30,362 nt of DNA, from IMG/VR virus record IMGVR_UViG_3300008107_007543, positions 1 to 30,362 of that record; one strand, written 5' to 3'. How positions within the stretch are numbered: position 1 is the stretch's first letter; the number at the start of each line of letters is the position of its first letter. Source of the stretch: a virus. Below are positions 8,823-15,381 of the stretch, one piece after another. A program made the translations under genes and the position numbers. The notes under the pieces are model-generated. The model had not been told where the DNA came from. It saw only the letters and a list, made by a program, of their open reading frames with translations, and searched no databases.

Positions 8823-9147
8823 TCTAGACTCTGTCTCCATCACACAGGCCGAGTTCGACGAAGCTTTCATCGCCTTTGAAAACAAAGTCAAAAATGGTCT
8901 GTACCTGACCACAGGTTACTGTAATTTGACTTTTGGAAAACCTACTCACGTCATCACTGATGTCACTCGACTCAATGAGTCCAACTACCAAGCTCGAATC
9001 GGATTTCTTGAGGCACATCCTGAGACTGGCGAGATGGCGAAAAGACTTCTTTCGGCCTCTCTCCAAGATCAAGTCAAGTGGCAGTTTGCGGTGACTCGCC
9101 ATGAAGATCGTCTAGAAATTTTTTCAATCGAAGCTTTGTTCGCATGA
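8779..9147 (+). CDS. Unknown protein
   Basis: 122 residues from the ATG at 8779; an upstream TTG in frame is less likely. It begins MKTDLNEITVLLKPDLD and ends with DRLEIFSIEALFA. It shows alternating strands and helices and no recognised motif. It overlaps its upstream neighbour by 44 bp and its downstream neighbour by the ATGA junction at 9144, so it belongs to the same transcript. Confidence 0.72.
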   Translation: MKTDLNEITVLLKPDLDSVSITQAEFDEAFIAFENKVKNGLYLTTGYCNLTFGKPTHVITDVTRLNESNYQARIGFLEAHPETGEMAKRLLSASLQDQVKWQFAVTRHEDRLEIFSIEALFA

Positions 9148-9479
9148 CACTCGAAAAATTCCAAGATTCATTGAAGCCTCTGGCTGACTACGCCAAGGAC
9201 ACCTTCATCATGACGACCCAAGGGTGTGAGCTACAAGTCGCGGTCAATCCTGAGCACGTCTACAAACACGTCGGTAATCCTCCAAGGAGGATCAACTTCA
9301 AGACCCAGAACGAGTTCCATGACGCACACTACGCCTGGCAAGACAAAGTCAAGCAATTTTCGAGTAAAATCTTGGTCGACGTAAGTCAAAAAATTCAATG
9401 CCAGTCGCGTCTGGAGTACAATGCATGGGACAAACCTTCACTTTTTCTCAAAAATTTGTTTACAACTCAGGTCTCTTGA
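9144..9479 (+). CDS. Unknown protein; its 3' end carries promoter P2
   Basis: 111 residues, MTLEKFQDSLKPLADYAKDTF at the N terminus, no recognised family. The interesting point is at the 3' end: the codons for the last residues (about FLKNLFTTQVS) contain the -35 element and A/T-rich upstream tract of the promoter for the next gene. The C terminus is therefore constrained by regulatory sequence. Start chosen at the ATGA overlap with the previous gene. Confidence 0.7.
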   Translation: MTLEKFQDSLKPLADYAKDTFIMTTQGCELQVAVNPEHVYKHVGNPPRRINFKTQNEFHDAHYAWQDKVKQFSSKILVDVSQKIQCQSRLEYNAWDKPSLFLKNLFTTQVS

Positions 9480-9487
9480 GTCAGAAT
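9459..9487 (+). promoter_or_regulatory. Sigma70-like promoter P2
   Basis: TTTACA (9459-9464), 17-bp spacer, then CAGAAT (9482-9487), a weaker -10. The upstream TCTCAAAAATTTG resembles the tract before P1 and P3. The predicted leader is about 50 nt, A-rich, ending at the ATG at 9543. The -35 lies inside the coding sequence of the preceding gene. Confidence 0.7.
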
Positions 9488-9542
9488 GACCTCAAGTTGA
9501 CGGAGATTAGTCAACGAACAAAAACAAATAAACAGTAAAGCA

Positions 9543-9956
9543 ATGAAAATCAACTGCACCTCCACCTCCACCCCCGCAATCCTCGCTGACATCGCTAAGT
9601 TCCGAGCCAAGCTTAGCAAGCTCGAAGCCTTGGTTGCTCGTCGAGACGAGATCAAGTCTCAAATCGCTGAGATTGACTCAACTCTGCGCAGTGTGCTCGG
9701 TGACGAGTTCATGGCCACTCAAGAGCGACTGGCCTCCAAGACCAAGCCTAGCCGCAATCGCAACACTGAGCCGATGATTAACCGACTCAAAGCTGTGTGT
9801 GACCTCTATCCTCAGGGCGCAACGATTCAAAACTTCGTTGAGCACATGAATGTCAAGAAAGCGACTGCTGTCACTTATCTGTACATGACTCATAAGAATC
9901 TTGTGAGTCGTGCTTACAACGCCGAAGGCAAGGCGATCTGGACCTTGAAAAACTAA
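9543..9956 (+). CDS. Coiled-coil protein with C-terminal winged-helix-like domain
   Basis: 137 residues. Residues about 12-60 form a helical coiled coil (AKFRAKLSKLEALVARRDEI). Residues about 75-137 look like a winged helix: a helix MINRLKAVCDLYP, a turn QGATIQNFVEHM, a recognition-helix candidate KKATAVTYLYMTHKNL and a C-terminal hairpin SRAYNAEGKAIWTL. This is typical of small DNA-binding phage regulators with an oligomerising coiled coil. It has its own promoter (P2) and terminator (9977-10004), so it is a monocistronic unit and could be an abundant regulator. The DNA-binding role is inferred from predicted fold only. Confidence 0.75.
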   Translation: MKINCTSTSTPAILADIAKFRAKLSKLEALVARRDEIKSQIAEIDSTLRSVLGDEFMATQERLASKTKPSRNRNTEPMINRLKAVCDLYPQGATIQNFVEHMNVKKATAVTYLYMTHKNLVSRAYNAEGKAIWTLKN

Positions 9957-9976
9957 AGCTTAGAAATCAAGCCACA

Positions 9977-10004
9977 AAGCGGAGCCGAAAGGCTCCGCTT
10001 TTTT
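9977..10004 (+). terminator. Intrinsic terminator
   Basis: GCGGAGCC, a GAAA tetraloop, GGCTCCGC and a run of T. It closes the winged-helix gene 20 bp after the stop codon. Confidence 0.93.
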
Positions 10005-10017
10005 ATGTTCTCATTTT

Positions 10018-10203
10018 ATGGACAAAGATCAACACAAGACAATGGTGAGTGTTCACTCCTGGCTGAAGAAGCAAAAGCAAGCTGCAATTCAAGATTGCAG
10101 GAAAAACCCTACTGTAGATAATCTTCAAAGACTCAAGGAGATCAAAGCCAGATATATGGTTGAGATTCGAAACCTACAGAATGTGATTGACACCCTCCAA
10201 TGA
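10018..10203 (+). CDS. Small basic helical protein
   Basis: 61 residues, mostly helical and rich in Lys, Gln and Arg (HSWLKKQKQAAIQDC, then LQRLKEIKARYMVEI). No family recognised. The ATG follows the upstream terminator by 13 bp; TGTTCTCA ends 4 nt before it, a weak relative of the late-type motif seen elsewhere. The stop overlaps the next start (ATGA), so three genes (10018, 10200, 10379) are translationally linked. Confidence 0.68.
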   Translation: MDKDQHKTMVSVHSWLKKQKQAAIQDCRKNPTVDNLQRLKEIKARYMVEIRNLQNVIDTLQ

Positions 10204-10382
10204 AATTGCTGTCTCCAGCAGAATTCGTTTACAAAAACGGCCATTTCCATTATTTGGATCGGCCCATGACTGCACCTCAAATCAATGTCAAGTCAAGGTT
10301 GACATTGATTTTTTCAAACCAAAAGGTTGTTCTTAGCGAAGGAATTTACACTCTAGAAGATCTAAAGAAGAAAGTCCCATGA
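10200..10382 (+). CDS. Small unknown protein containing an intragenic hairpin
   Basis: 60 residues, MKLLSPAEFVYKNGHFHYLD at the start, unknown family. It is joined by ATGA overlaps on both sides. The middle of the gene (10280-10314) encodes a perfect 12-bp inverted repeat followed by a T run, which could act as an attenuator of this small operon. Confidence 0.65.
   Translation: MKLLSPAEFVYKNGHFHYLDRPMTAPQINVKSRLTLIFSNQKVVLSEGIYTLEDLKKKVP
10280..10314 (+). terminator. Terminator-like hairpin inside a coding sequence
   Basis: AATCAATGTCAA, a 7-nt loop and the exact complement TTGACATTGATT are followed immediately by TTTT. The stem is 12 bp but A/T-rich, so it would be weaker than the other terminators. 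It lies within the coding sequence at 10200-10382. Confidence 0.5.
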
Positions 10383-10699
10383 CTCCACTACCTTGGCAAA
10401 ATCCAAATCCAACCTCTCTCAAGAAACTTGAACATGCAGGTGAATCTCTTGAGCTCTCAATCTTTGACGTAACTGGTCCATATGGATTGAGTGCATTTGT
10501 CATTGCTGAAAATGGGCAGGAAGCTATTGATGCTCTTGTGAGACGCCAGGATTCGCCTTGGGGACGCCTTGGCGTGTGGGAAGACCAGTGCCAAGCAGAA
10601 TACATGGGTCAAACCCAGGTGCCAAGGAGACAGTGGGCTTATCTGCTTGCAAACATGCAAAGCCCTAATGGTCTTATTCTAGCTAAAAGCAGAGACTAG
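10379..10699 (+). CDS. Unknown protein
   Basis: 106 residues, starting MTPLPWQNPNPTSLKKLEH at an ATGA overlap. The region IFDVTGPYGLSAFVIAENGQEAIDALV, seen across residues about 28-52, looks like a compact alpha/beta fold; the C-terminal half is Trp- and Gln-rich (QWAYLLANMQSPNG). No domain recognised. It ends the three-gene run that begins at 10018. Confidence 0.68.
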   Translation: MTPLPWQNPNPTSLKKLEHAGESLELSIFDVTGPYGLSAFVIAENGQEAIDALVRRQDSPWGRLGVWEDQCQAEYMGQTQVPRRQWAYLLANMQSPNGLILAKSRD

Positions 10700-10709
10700 C
10701 TCTTTGCCG

Positions 10710-10718
10710 TTGTATTTA
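10710..10718 (+). promoter_or_regulatory. Late-type motif upstream of the lysozyme gene
   Basis: TTGTATTTA ends 4 nt before the ATG at 10723. The identical 9-mer with identical spacing precedes the gene at 24783, and TTGTACTTA with the same spacing precedes the reverse-strand gene at 27871. A role as a late promoter element is inferred from position and recurrence. Confidence 0.5.
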
Positions 10719-10722
10719 TGAC

Positions 10723-11322
10723 ATGCAACGAGCCAAGCGCATTATTGATCAGATAACAGAAGCTCCAGTGGCTGCTTTGCCAGCTCAGCCACCAGCCATC
10801 CATCAAACTGTTCAAAAGTCAGATCCAATCCTAAGTAAGGACTTTATTGACTACTTAAAAGCAGTTGAAAATAGAGGAAAAGCCGGATTTAAGAATGGTC
10901 GCTGGTTTCCTCACAAAGATCCTTCTGGTGGCTTTAATGTTGGTTATGGCCACCATCTTCAGTCTGATGAGGAGTACAAGAGAATAGCCAAGACAGGTTT
11001 GACTGATCAACAAGTCGAGCAGCTTTTGGCCCAAGACATTCTTAACGCCAAAAAGAAGGTTGACGACTACATCCGTAAAAAGTATAAGGTAAACCTCCGT
11101 CTTACACCCGATCAGTACCACATGTTGATTGACTATGTCTTCAACCTTGGTGGATTGGAATCTTTTCCAAAGATGGTTGATGCCGTTTTGCGCTCTGACA
11201 AGGACAAGATGAAACAGGAGTATAAACGCACAGCCGTGTTAAATGGCAAGAAGAAAGAGCTGACTGGACGCAACACAGCTTTTGCCCAAAAGTTTTTGGC
11301 GTCTAATGAGTCGTTGGCCTAG
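10723..11322 (+). CDS. T4-type lysozyme (GH24-like muramidase)
   Basis: 199 residues. After a Pro/Ala-rich N-terminal region (about 1-35) a lysozyme-like domain follows: Glu49 in AVENRGK, Asp66 in HKDPSGG and FNVGYGHHL at 71-79, aligning with Glu11, Asp20 and the TIGIGH motif of T4 lysozyme. The third catalytic position (Thr26 in T4) appears to be Asn72. LTPDQYHMLIDYVFNLGG matches the helix that supports the active site. It should cleave peptidoglycan MurNAc-GlcNAc bonds, for lysis or as a virion enzyme during entry. No signal peptide is seen, so export would need a holin or virion packaging. A late-type motif lies just upstream. Confidence 0.83.
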   Translation: MQRAKRIIDQITEAPVAALPAQPPAIHQTVQKSDPILSKDFIDYLKAVENRGKAGFKNGRWFPHKDPSGGFNVGYGHHLQSDEEYKRIAKTGLTDQQVEQLLAQDILNAKKKVDDYIRKKYKVNLRLTPDQYHMLIDYVFNLGGLESFPKMVDAVLRSDKDKMKQEYKRTAVLNGKKKELTGRNTAFAQKFLASNESLA

Positions 11323-11333
11323 TTCTTCTTGCC

Positions 11334-12032
11334 ATGATCGCTGTCAATCCACTAGACCTACCACTCTATAGAGACACTTACCTGAAGCGTGAGCGTCTGG
11401 TGATAGACAACTTCTTGGAAGAATCTTTTGCAGAGAAGTTGTTGGGCTTTTTGAAGACCATGCCTGAAGATTGGTGGTTTGCCTCATCATGGCCAAACCA
11501 AAATCTTGAGAACTCAATGGAACTACACCGTTGTGCAAAAGAAAACAACTACTACATAGAGCGATCTAGGAATTCAGCCCTTCACGCGTTGGACTACAAT
11601 AGATTCTCTTACTCATTCTACCGTACAAATGGTGATCACCATGAGTTGTGCTCCTGCTTGTATTGTGAAGCTGCTCGCTTCATAAAGTCACAACCCTTTC
11701 TTGACTTTCTTAACAGCGTCACAGGGTTGGAGTTGACGACTGTCAATGAGTGTTTTGCAAACAGGTATAGCGGTGGTTCGTGGCTATCTACACACAGTGA
11801 TGACGTTAATGGCCGCTTGGCTTTTGTCTATCACTTGACAAAGAATTGGAACTCGTCGTGGGGTGGACTGTATGTAGCTCACAACCCAGATGGCAGCATG
11901 TCAGTCTTGCCTCCTACATTCAACAGACTGGCCATATTCGGCGTTGGCGCCAACCAAACCCCGCATGCTGTAACGCCAATTCTTCCTGGTGTAAGCCAAT
12001 CACGTTACGCGATAACGGGTTGGATTCGATAA
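11334..12032 (+). CDS. 2OG-Fe(II) oxygenase, prolyl-hydroxylase-like
   Basis: 232 residues. The double-stranded beta-helix motifs are complete: iron ligands His154 and Asp156 in LSTHSDD, distal His211 in NQTPHAV, and Arg224 in SRYAITGWI, the 2-oxoglutarate anchor typical of the prolyl 4-hydroxylase superfamily. LVIDNFLEE near residue 22 is the usual N-terminal start of this group. It would hydroxylate a side chain using O2 and 2-oxoglutarate. In this window the collagen-like fibre is an attractive substrate, though its prolines sit mainly in X positions; sugar, nucleotide or other protein targets are possible. It starts 11 bp after the lysozyme gene. Confidence 0.87.
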   Translation: MIAVNPLDLPLYRDTYLKRERLVIDNFLEESFAEKLLGFLKTMPEDWWFASSWPNQNLENSMELHRCAKENNYYIERSRNSALHALDYNRFSYSFYRTNGDHHELCSCLYCEAARFIKSQPFLDFLNSVTGLELTTVNECFANRYSGGSWLSTHSDDVNGRLAFVYHLTKNWNSSWGGLYVAHNPDGSMSVLPPTFNRLAIFGVGANQTPHAVTPILPGVSQSRYAITGWIR

Positions 12033-12094
12033 TTTTAACCACAGTTTTCTACAGTTATGGGTTATGAGGTGTCGTAACAAGCGCTAAGAAACGT

Positions 12095-13090
12095 ATGGAA
12101 ATAGATCACAGTCTAGCGACAGTTATCCAGGAAAAACAATATGTTCCAAACACAGATCGTAGGAAGAATGATGTAATCGAGCTTAATAAGCTGGTGTCAA
12201 TACTCGAAAGAAATGGCATCAAGTGTTGGCTCGATTATGGAACTCTTCTTGGTGCTTACAGGAAAAATAAAGTCATAACACATGACCATGACTTAGACGT
12301 TAGCGTTCTGTTTGAACCAGAAAAATTTAATAGTGATACACTATGTAAGCTTCTTAGAGATGATTACTACATAATGCATCATCACCAAAACAAGTATCTG
12401 TGTCTGTACCCTCGTGATAATCCAGAGTTCACGATGTACCACATTGACCTTTACTTTTGGCACATTGAGAACAAGATCGTGCAAAGTTCAATGTGGAAAG
12501 CTATATACACTCCTAAACATTTCTATGATGAATTGGAGCAGGTGACACTTGAGGACATTACTTTTAATTGTCCACGCCATGTTAATCAGTATCTTAAATT
12601 TAGATATGGTGATGACTTCATGGTAGAAAAACAAAAGTACAGCCCTGAAGTTAATGTAGTAGTTCCCCAGGATTACTATACTGCCTACACCTATGGTGTG
12701 TACGACATGTTCCATATCGGTCATCTAAACTTGTTCAAGAGAATTAAGGACAACTTTGACAAACTGGTAGTGGGCGTACACAATGACGAGGATGTTGCCA
12801 CATACAAAAACAAGCCCACCATCCCCTATAAAGATCGTCTTGAGATTGTCAAGTCATGCAAATATGTGGATGCCGTGTACGAGAACGCAGACCTTGTAGT
12901 AACTGACGGTCTTCTTGACAAACTGTCTGCAGATTATGTTGTGGCTGGCAGAGAAAAAGAAGAGTACATTAAAAAATACTATCAGGTTAGCCCTGACAGG
13001 CTACATCTTATCGAAAGAACCCAAGGCGTTTCAACGTCTAGTATAAAGACGCAACTAAAGCCCGCGTTCTCTATTGGAAAGCTTTGGTAA
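12095..13090 (+). CDS. LicD-like phosphotransferase fused to a cytidylyltransferase
   Basis: 331 residues, two domains. Residues about 1-190 are LicD/fukutin-like: CWLDYGTLLGAYRKNKV (44-60), the acidic HDHDLDV (63-69) and YHIDLYFW (115-122). Residues about 195-331 are a cytidylyltransferase: GVYDMFHIGHL with the HxGH motif at 207-210, VVGVHNDEDV, and RTQGVSTSSI near the C terminus (family RTxGISTT). The C-terminal half would make a CDP-alcohol (CDP-choline, -ethanolamine, -glycerol or similar) and the N-terminal half would move the phospho-alcohol onto a sugar. A self-contained phospho-decoration enzyme fits the nearby glycan genes and a GDPD at 18502. The actual alcohol cannot be read from sequence. 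The stop codon abuts tRNA-Leu with no gap. Confidence 0.87.
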   Translation: MEIDHSLATVIQEKQYVPNTDRRKNDVIELNKLVSILERNGIKCWLDYGTLLGAYRKNKVITHDHDLDVSVLFEPEKFNSDTLCKLLRDDYYIMHHHQNKYLCLYPRDNPEFTMYHIDLYFWHIENKIVQSSMWKAIYTPKHFYDELEQVTLEDITFNCPRHVNQYLKFRYGDDFMVEKQKYSPEVNVVVPQDYYTAYTYGVYDMFHIGHLNLFKRIKDNFDKLVVGVHNDEDVATYKNKPTIPYKDRLEIVKSCKYVDAVYENADLVVTDGLLDKLSADYVVAGREKEEYIKKYYQVSPDRLHLIERTQGVSTSSIKTQLKPAFSIGKLW

Positions 13091-13174
13091 GCTGACGTGG
13101 CGAAACGGCATACGCAGGGGACTTAAAATCCCCTTCTTAACAGAGTGTGGGTTCGAGTCCCACCGTCAGCACCA
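13091..13174 (+). tRNA. trnL(uaa): tRNA-Leu (anticodon TAA)
   Basis: 84 nt with 7-bp acceptor stem GCTGACG/CGTCAGC, a long class II variable arm, anticodon loop CTTAAAA (anticodon TAA), T loop TTCGAGT and an encoded CCA. The first base directly follows the stop codon of the LicD fusion gene. The last base, the A of CCA, is also the A of the ATG of the SET-domain gene. Confidence 0.96.
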
Positions 13175-13518
13175 TGAATTTAACCAAGTCTAGCAAGATA
13201 GAGGCCAGGGATTCACCCATACATGGTCGAGGTGTCTTTGCTACTTCTGACATACAGCCAGGTGAGATTCTTGAGGAATGTCATTTCATAACTCTTGAAA
13301 CACCAACTCAAGATCCAAACCTTTTCCGCTATGTTTTCTGTTGGCCCATGCGAAACACAAATTGTCATGCTGTGGTATTTGGTCTGGGTTCGATGTTCAA
13401 TCACTCCGACAACAATGATGCCACATGGGTAACGGATGAAGTCAATCGAGTTTATAGATTCATAGCTGTCAAGTTCATACCTGCTGGTAAAGAAATCCTC
13501 ATCAATTACATGACATGA
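13174..13518 (+). CDS. SET-domain protein (putative lysine methyltransferase)
   Basis: 114 residues, essentially a bare SET domain. IHGRGVFATSDIQPGE is the N-terminal SET motif, MFNHSDNNDATW the NHS cofactor/active-site motif and GKEILINY the C-terminal motif with its catalytic-type Tyr. It would methylate protein lysines with SAM; the substrate could be a host, virion or ribosomal protein. The ATG uses the terminal A of the upstream tRNA-Leu; a GTG inside the tRNA (13147) is in frame but unlikely. No Shine-Dalgarno sequence is possible outside the tRNA. The stop overlaps the next start (ATGA). Confidence 0.85.
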   Translation: MNLTKSSKIEARDSPIHGRGVFATSDIQPGEILEECHFITLETPTQDPNLFRYVFCWPMRNTNCHAVVFGLGSMFNHSDNNDATWVTDEVNRVYRFIAVKFIPAGKEILINYMT

Positions 13519-13700
13519 TCTACCGAGTCACCATACACAGGGCAGATGGAGAAATCCTAAGAGTTGAACCTTGGTCTGATACCAACTGTGATGAGCCAGC
13601 ATTTTGCGAGAAGTGTGATAGCAAGAAGGTTGCTGGATTTGACCGCGTCATGACTGAGGAGGACCTCTTGGAACATCTTCAGAGGAGATTGCTTAGATGA
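13515..13700 (+). CDS. Small protein with a CxxC pair
   Basis: 61 residues beginning MIYRVTIHRADGEILRVEPW, a beta-rich start, then CDEPAFCEKCDSKKV with three cysteines, two spaced CxxC, and a C-terminal helix (EEDLLEHLQRRLLR). It may bind a metal, but a second complete ligand pair is not visible. No family recognised. Translationally coupled to the SET gene by ATGA. Confidence 0.65.
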   Translation: MIYRVTIHRADGEILRVEPWSDTNCDEPAFCEKCDSKKVAGFDRVMTEEDLLEHLQRRLLR

Positions 13701-13701
13701 A

Positions 13702-13710
13702 TGTTCTTTA
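13702..13710 (+). promoter_or_regulatory. Late-type motif upstream of the glycan gene run
   Basis: TGTTCTTTA ends 4 nt before the ATG at 13715. The same 9-mer lies 5 nt before the gmd-like gene at 25954. It sits at the only gap in the glycan gene run between 13515 and 21925, a plausible place for an internal promoter. Confidence 0.45.
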
Positions 13711-13714
13711 ACCT

Positions 13715-14542
13715 ATGAAGAAAGTCGCAAGCTACGCATTATTTGGCAAAAGACCCGAGGCCAACGGCACCACCCGTGACTTTTACTGGGACTTTATCCC
13801 AGCCTTGGTAAGATCTCATCACAATCTTTTCCCAGACTGGGAGCTTAGGATCCATGTTGATTCCACAAAGCACGAGGAGAGAAGCAAGTATCTCAGGGCC
13901 TATGAGAACGCTGGGCTTTTGACAGCTAAGTATGTTGAAGAGAACAAAAGCACTTGTAGGTCAATGCTTTGGAGATTGTTGCCCATATGGGACGATGACG
14001 TTTCCTATGTGATGTGTCGAGATATTGATGCATCACCCACCATCAAAGATAGAAGAGCCACTGAAGAGTTTATCCAAAGTGGACGAACTCTTCATTGCTT
14101 AAATGACAATCCAGCACACTGTGTGCCAATGATGGGAGGTCTTGTCAGTTTCAATGCTGCCAGGTTCAAAGCCCTTACTCCATGGCGCTCATGGGAGGAG
14201 CTTGTTTCAACTGGTCCAAAGTACAACTTGGATAATCCCTCTGGTGGACCCGATCAGAATCTTCAATCACATGAGATCTTCCCTCTTTTCTACCCACATG
14301 ACCTGTGCTGCCACAGATTTAGTGGCATGCCAATTGATGCTCAGGTCGAACACTGCTACACTTTTGTAAAGTCTCAGACTCATAGTGATATTCCAGCTGA
14401 AGTCATTGCGAATGACTTTGATTCACTCATACCTCATTTGGGTTGTGCAGGTTATCCTGTTCCAAAAGTAGTTGAGTTTTTCGACACTCACGGTCGCAAG
14501 GACATTACAAAAAGAGTGGTTGAAGCTGAATCTAAAGCATGA
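13715..14542 (+). CDS. Putative GT-A glycosyltransferase
   Basis: 275 residues. VMCRDIDASPTIKDRR (about residue 98 onward) contains an R-D-x-D motif typical of GT-A nucleotide-sugar binding; MMGGLVSFNA and SGGPDQNLQ look like acceptor-side and catalytic-loop elements. The N terminus KVASYALFGKRPE and WELRIHVD resemble the first strands of a Rossmann-like fold. No signal peptide or membrane segment. First in a tightly overlapping series of glycan genes. Donor and acceptor unknown. Confidence 0.72.
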   Translation: MKKVASYALFGKRPEANGTTRDFYWDFIPALVRSHHNLFPDWELRIHVDSTKHEERSKYLRAYENAGLLTAKYVEENKSTCRSMLWRLLPIWDDDVSYVMCRDIDASPTIKDRRATEEFIQSGRTLHCLNDNPAHCVPMMGGLVSFNAARFKALTPWRSWEELVSTGPKYNLDNPSGGPDQNLQSHEIFPLFYPHDLCCHRFSGMPIDAQVEHCYTFVKSQTHSDIPAEVIANDFDSLIPHLGCAGYPVPKVVEFFDTHGRKDITKRVVEAESKA

Positions 14543-15381
14543 AAGTTATCGTGCCAATGGCTGGTTTAGGCGTTCGCTTTGTAGAGAAAGGCTACAAAGA
14601 CCCCAAGCCTTTAATACGAATACGTCCTGACATGCGACGTATCGTTGAGTACGTTCTTTCAATGTTTGATAGAGATAAAGACGATTTTGTCTTTATCTGC
14701 AACGATGTTCATGTTGATCAGTTCAAGATTCAGGAAACACTCAGGGAAATTTGCCCGTATAGTGAAGTCGTGTCAATGCCTTCACACAAGAGAGGCCCAA
14801 TTCACACTGTACAGGCGGCATATCACCTGATAAGAGATGAAGAAGAAGTTATCGTCTCATACTGTGATGGAATGGTCTTGTGGAGTGTTGAGGACTTCAT
14901 ATCTTTTGCACACACCACAAAAGCTGATGGGTGCCTTATCACTCACAGTGGCTTTCATCCTCATACTCTCAGCTCGACAAAAATGGCTTTTGTACGAGAG
15001 CAAGATGGACGAGTCTTAGAAGTCAAAGAAAAAGCTCACTTCACAGATGACCCTAAGAAGGAGCATGCATCATCTGGCGTCTATTATTTTCGCACAGGTG
15101 GTCTCATGAAGCACTTCTTCGATGAGACTGTCAGGCGAGACATAAACTACAATGGTGAGTACTATGTCACACTGGCCTTTAATCCCATGGTTGAGGCTGG
15201 CCTGAATGTTCGATATTTCGATACAAGTCACGTGGCCATTTTAGGAACGCCAACTGAGGTTGAAAACTTTGAGGCTTGGGCCACTATTGTCCGTAACGAA
15301 AACATCAAGAACGAAGAGGACTTGTTAAGTCTTTTCAAATATTGGAAGGGATACTGGAATGTCCACTCTAACCGTTCCTGA
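14539..15381 (+). CDS. Sugar-phosphate nucleotidyltransferase
   Basis: 280 residues. The N terminus MKVIVPMAGLGVRF is the GxGxRF nucleotide-binding signature of the RfbA/GlmU/capsule nucleotidyltransferase family, followed by KDPKPLI (metal/phosphate site). VIVSYCDGM supplies the acidic residue, and KEKAHFTDDPKKEHASSGVY and NGEYYVTLAFNPMV are typical later motifs. It would couple a sugar 1-phosphate (or a similar phospho-alcohol) with NTP to make an activated donor. It lacks an acetyltransferase domain. Overlaps of 4 bp upstream and 23 bp downstream place it in the glycan operon. Sugar specificity cannot be read off. Confidence 0.85.
   Translation: MKVIVPMAGLGVRFVEKGYKDPKPLIRIRPDMRRIVEYVLSMFDRDKDDFVFICNDVHVDQFKIQETLREICPYSEVVSMPSHKRGPIHTVQAAYHLIRDEEEVIVSYCDGMVLWSVEDFISFAHTTKADGCLITHSGFHPHTLSSTKMAFVREQDGRVLEVKEKAHFTDDPKKEHASSGVYYFRTGGLMKHFFDETVRRDINYNGEYYVTLAFNPMVEAGLNVRYFDTSHVAILGTPTEVENFEAWATIVRNENIKNEEDLLSLFKYWKGYWNVHSNRS

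Noticed and set aside
12070-12083. GTCGTAACAAG resembling the conserved 3' end of 16S rRNA
   Set aside because: An 11-base match with no flanking rRNA sequence; chance.
13147-13173. GTG inside tRNA-Leu as start of the SET gene
   Set aside because: The added residues are tRNA sequence and the ATG at 13174 gives a normal SET start.
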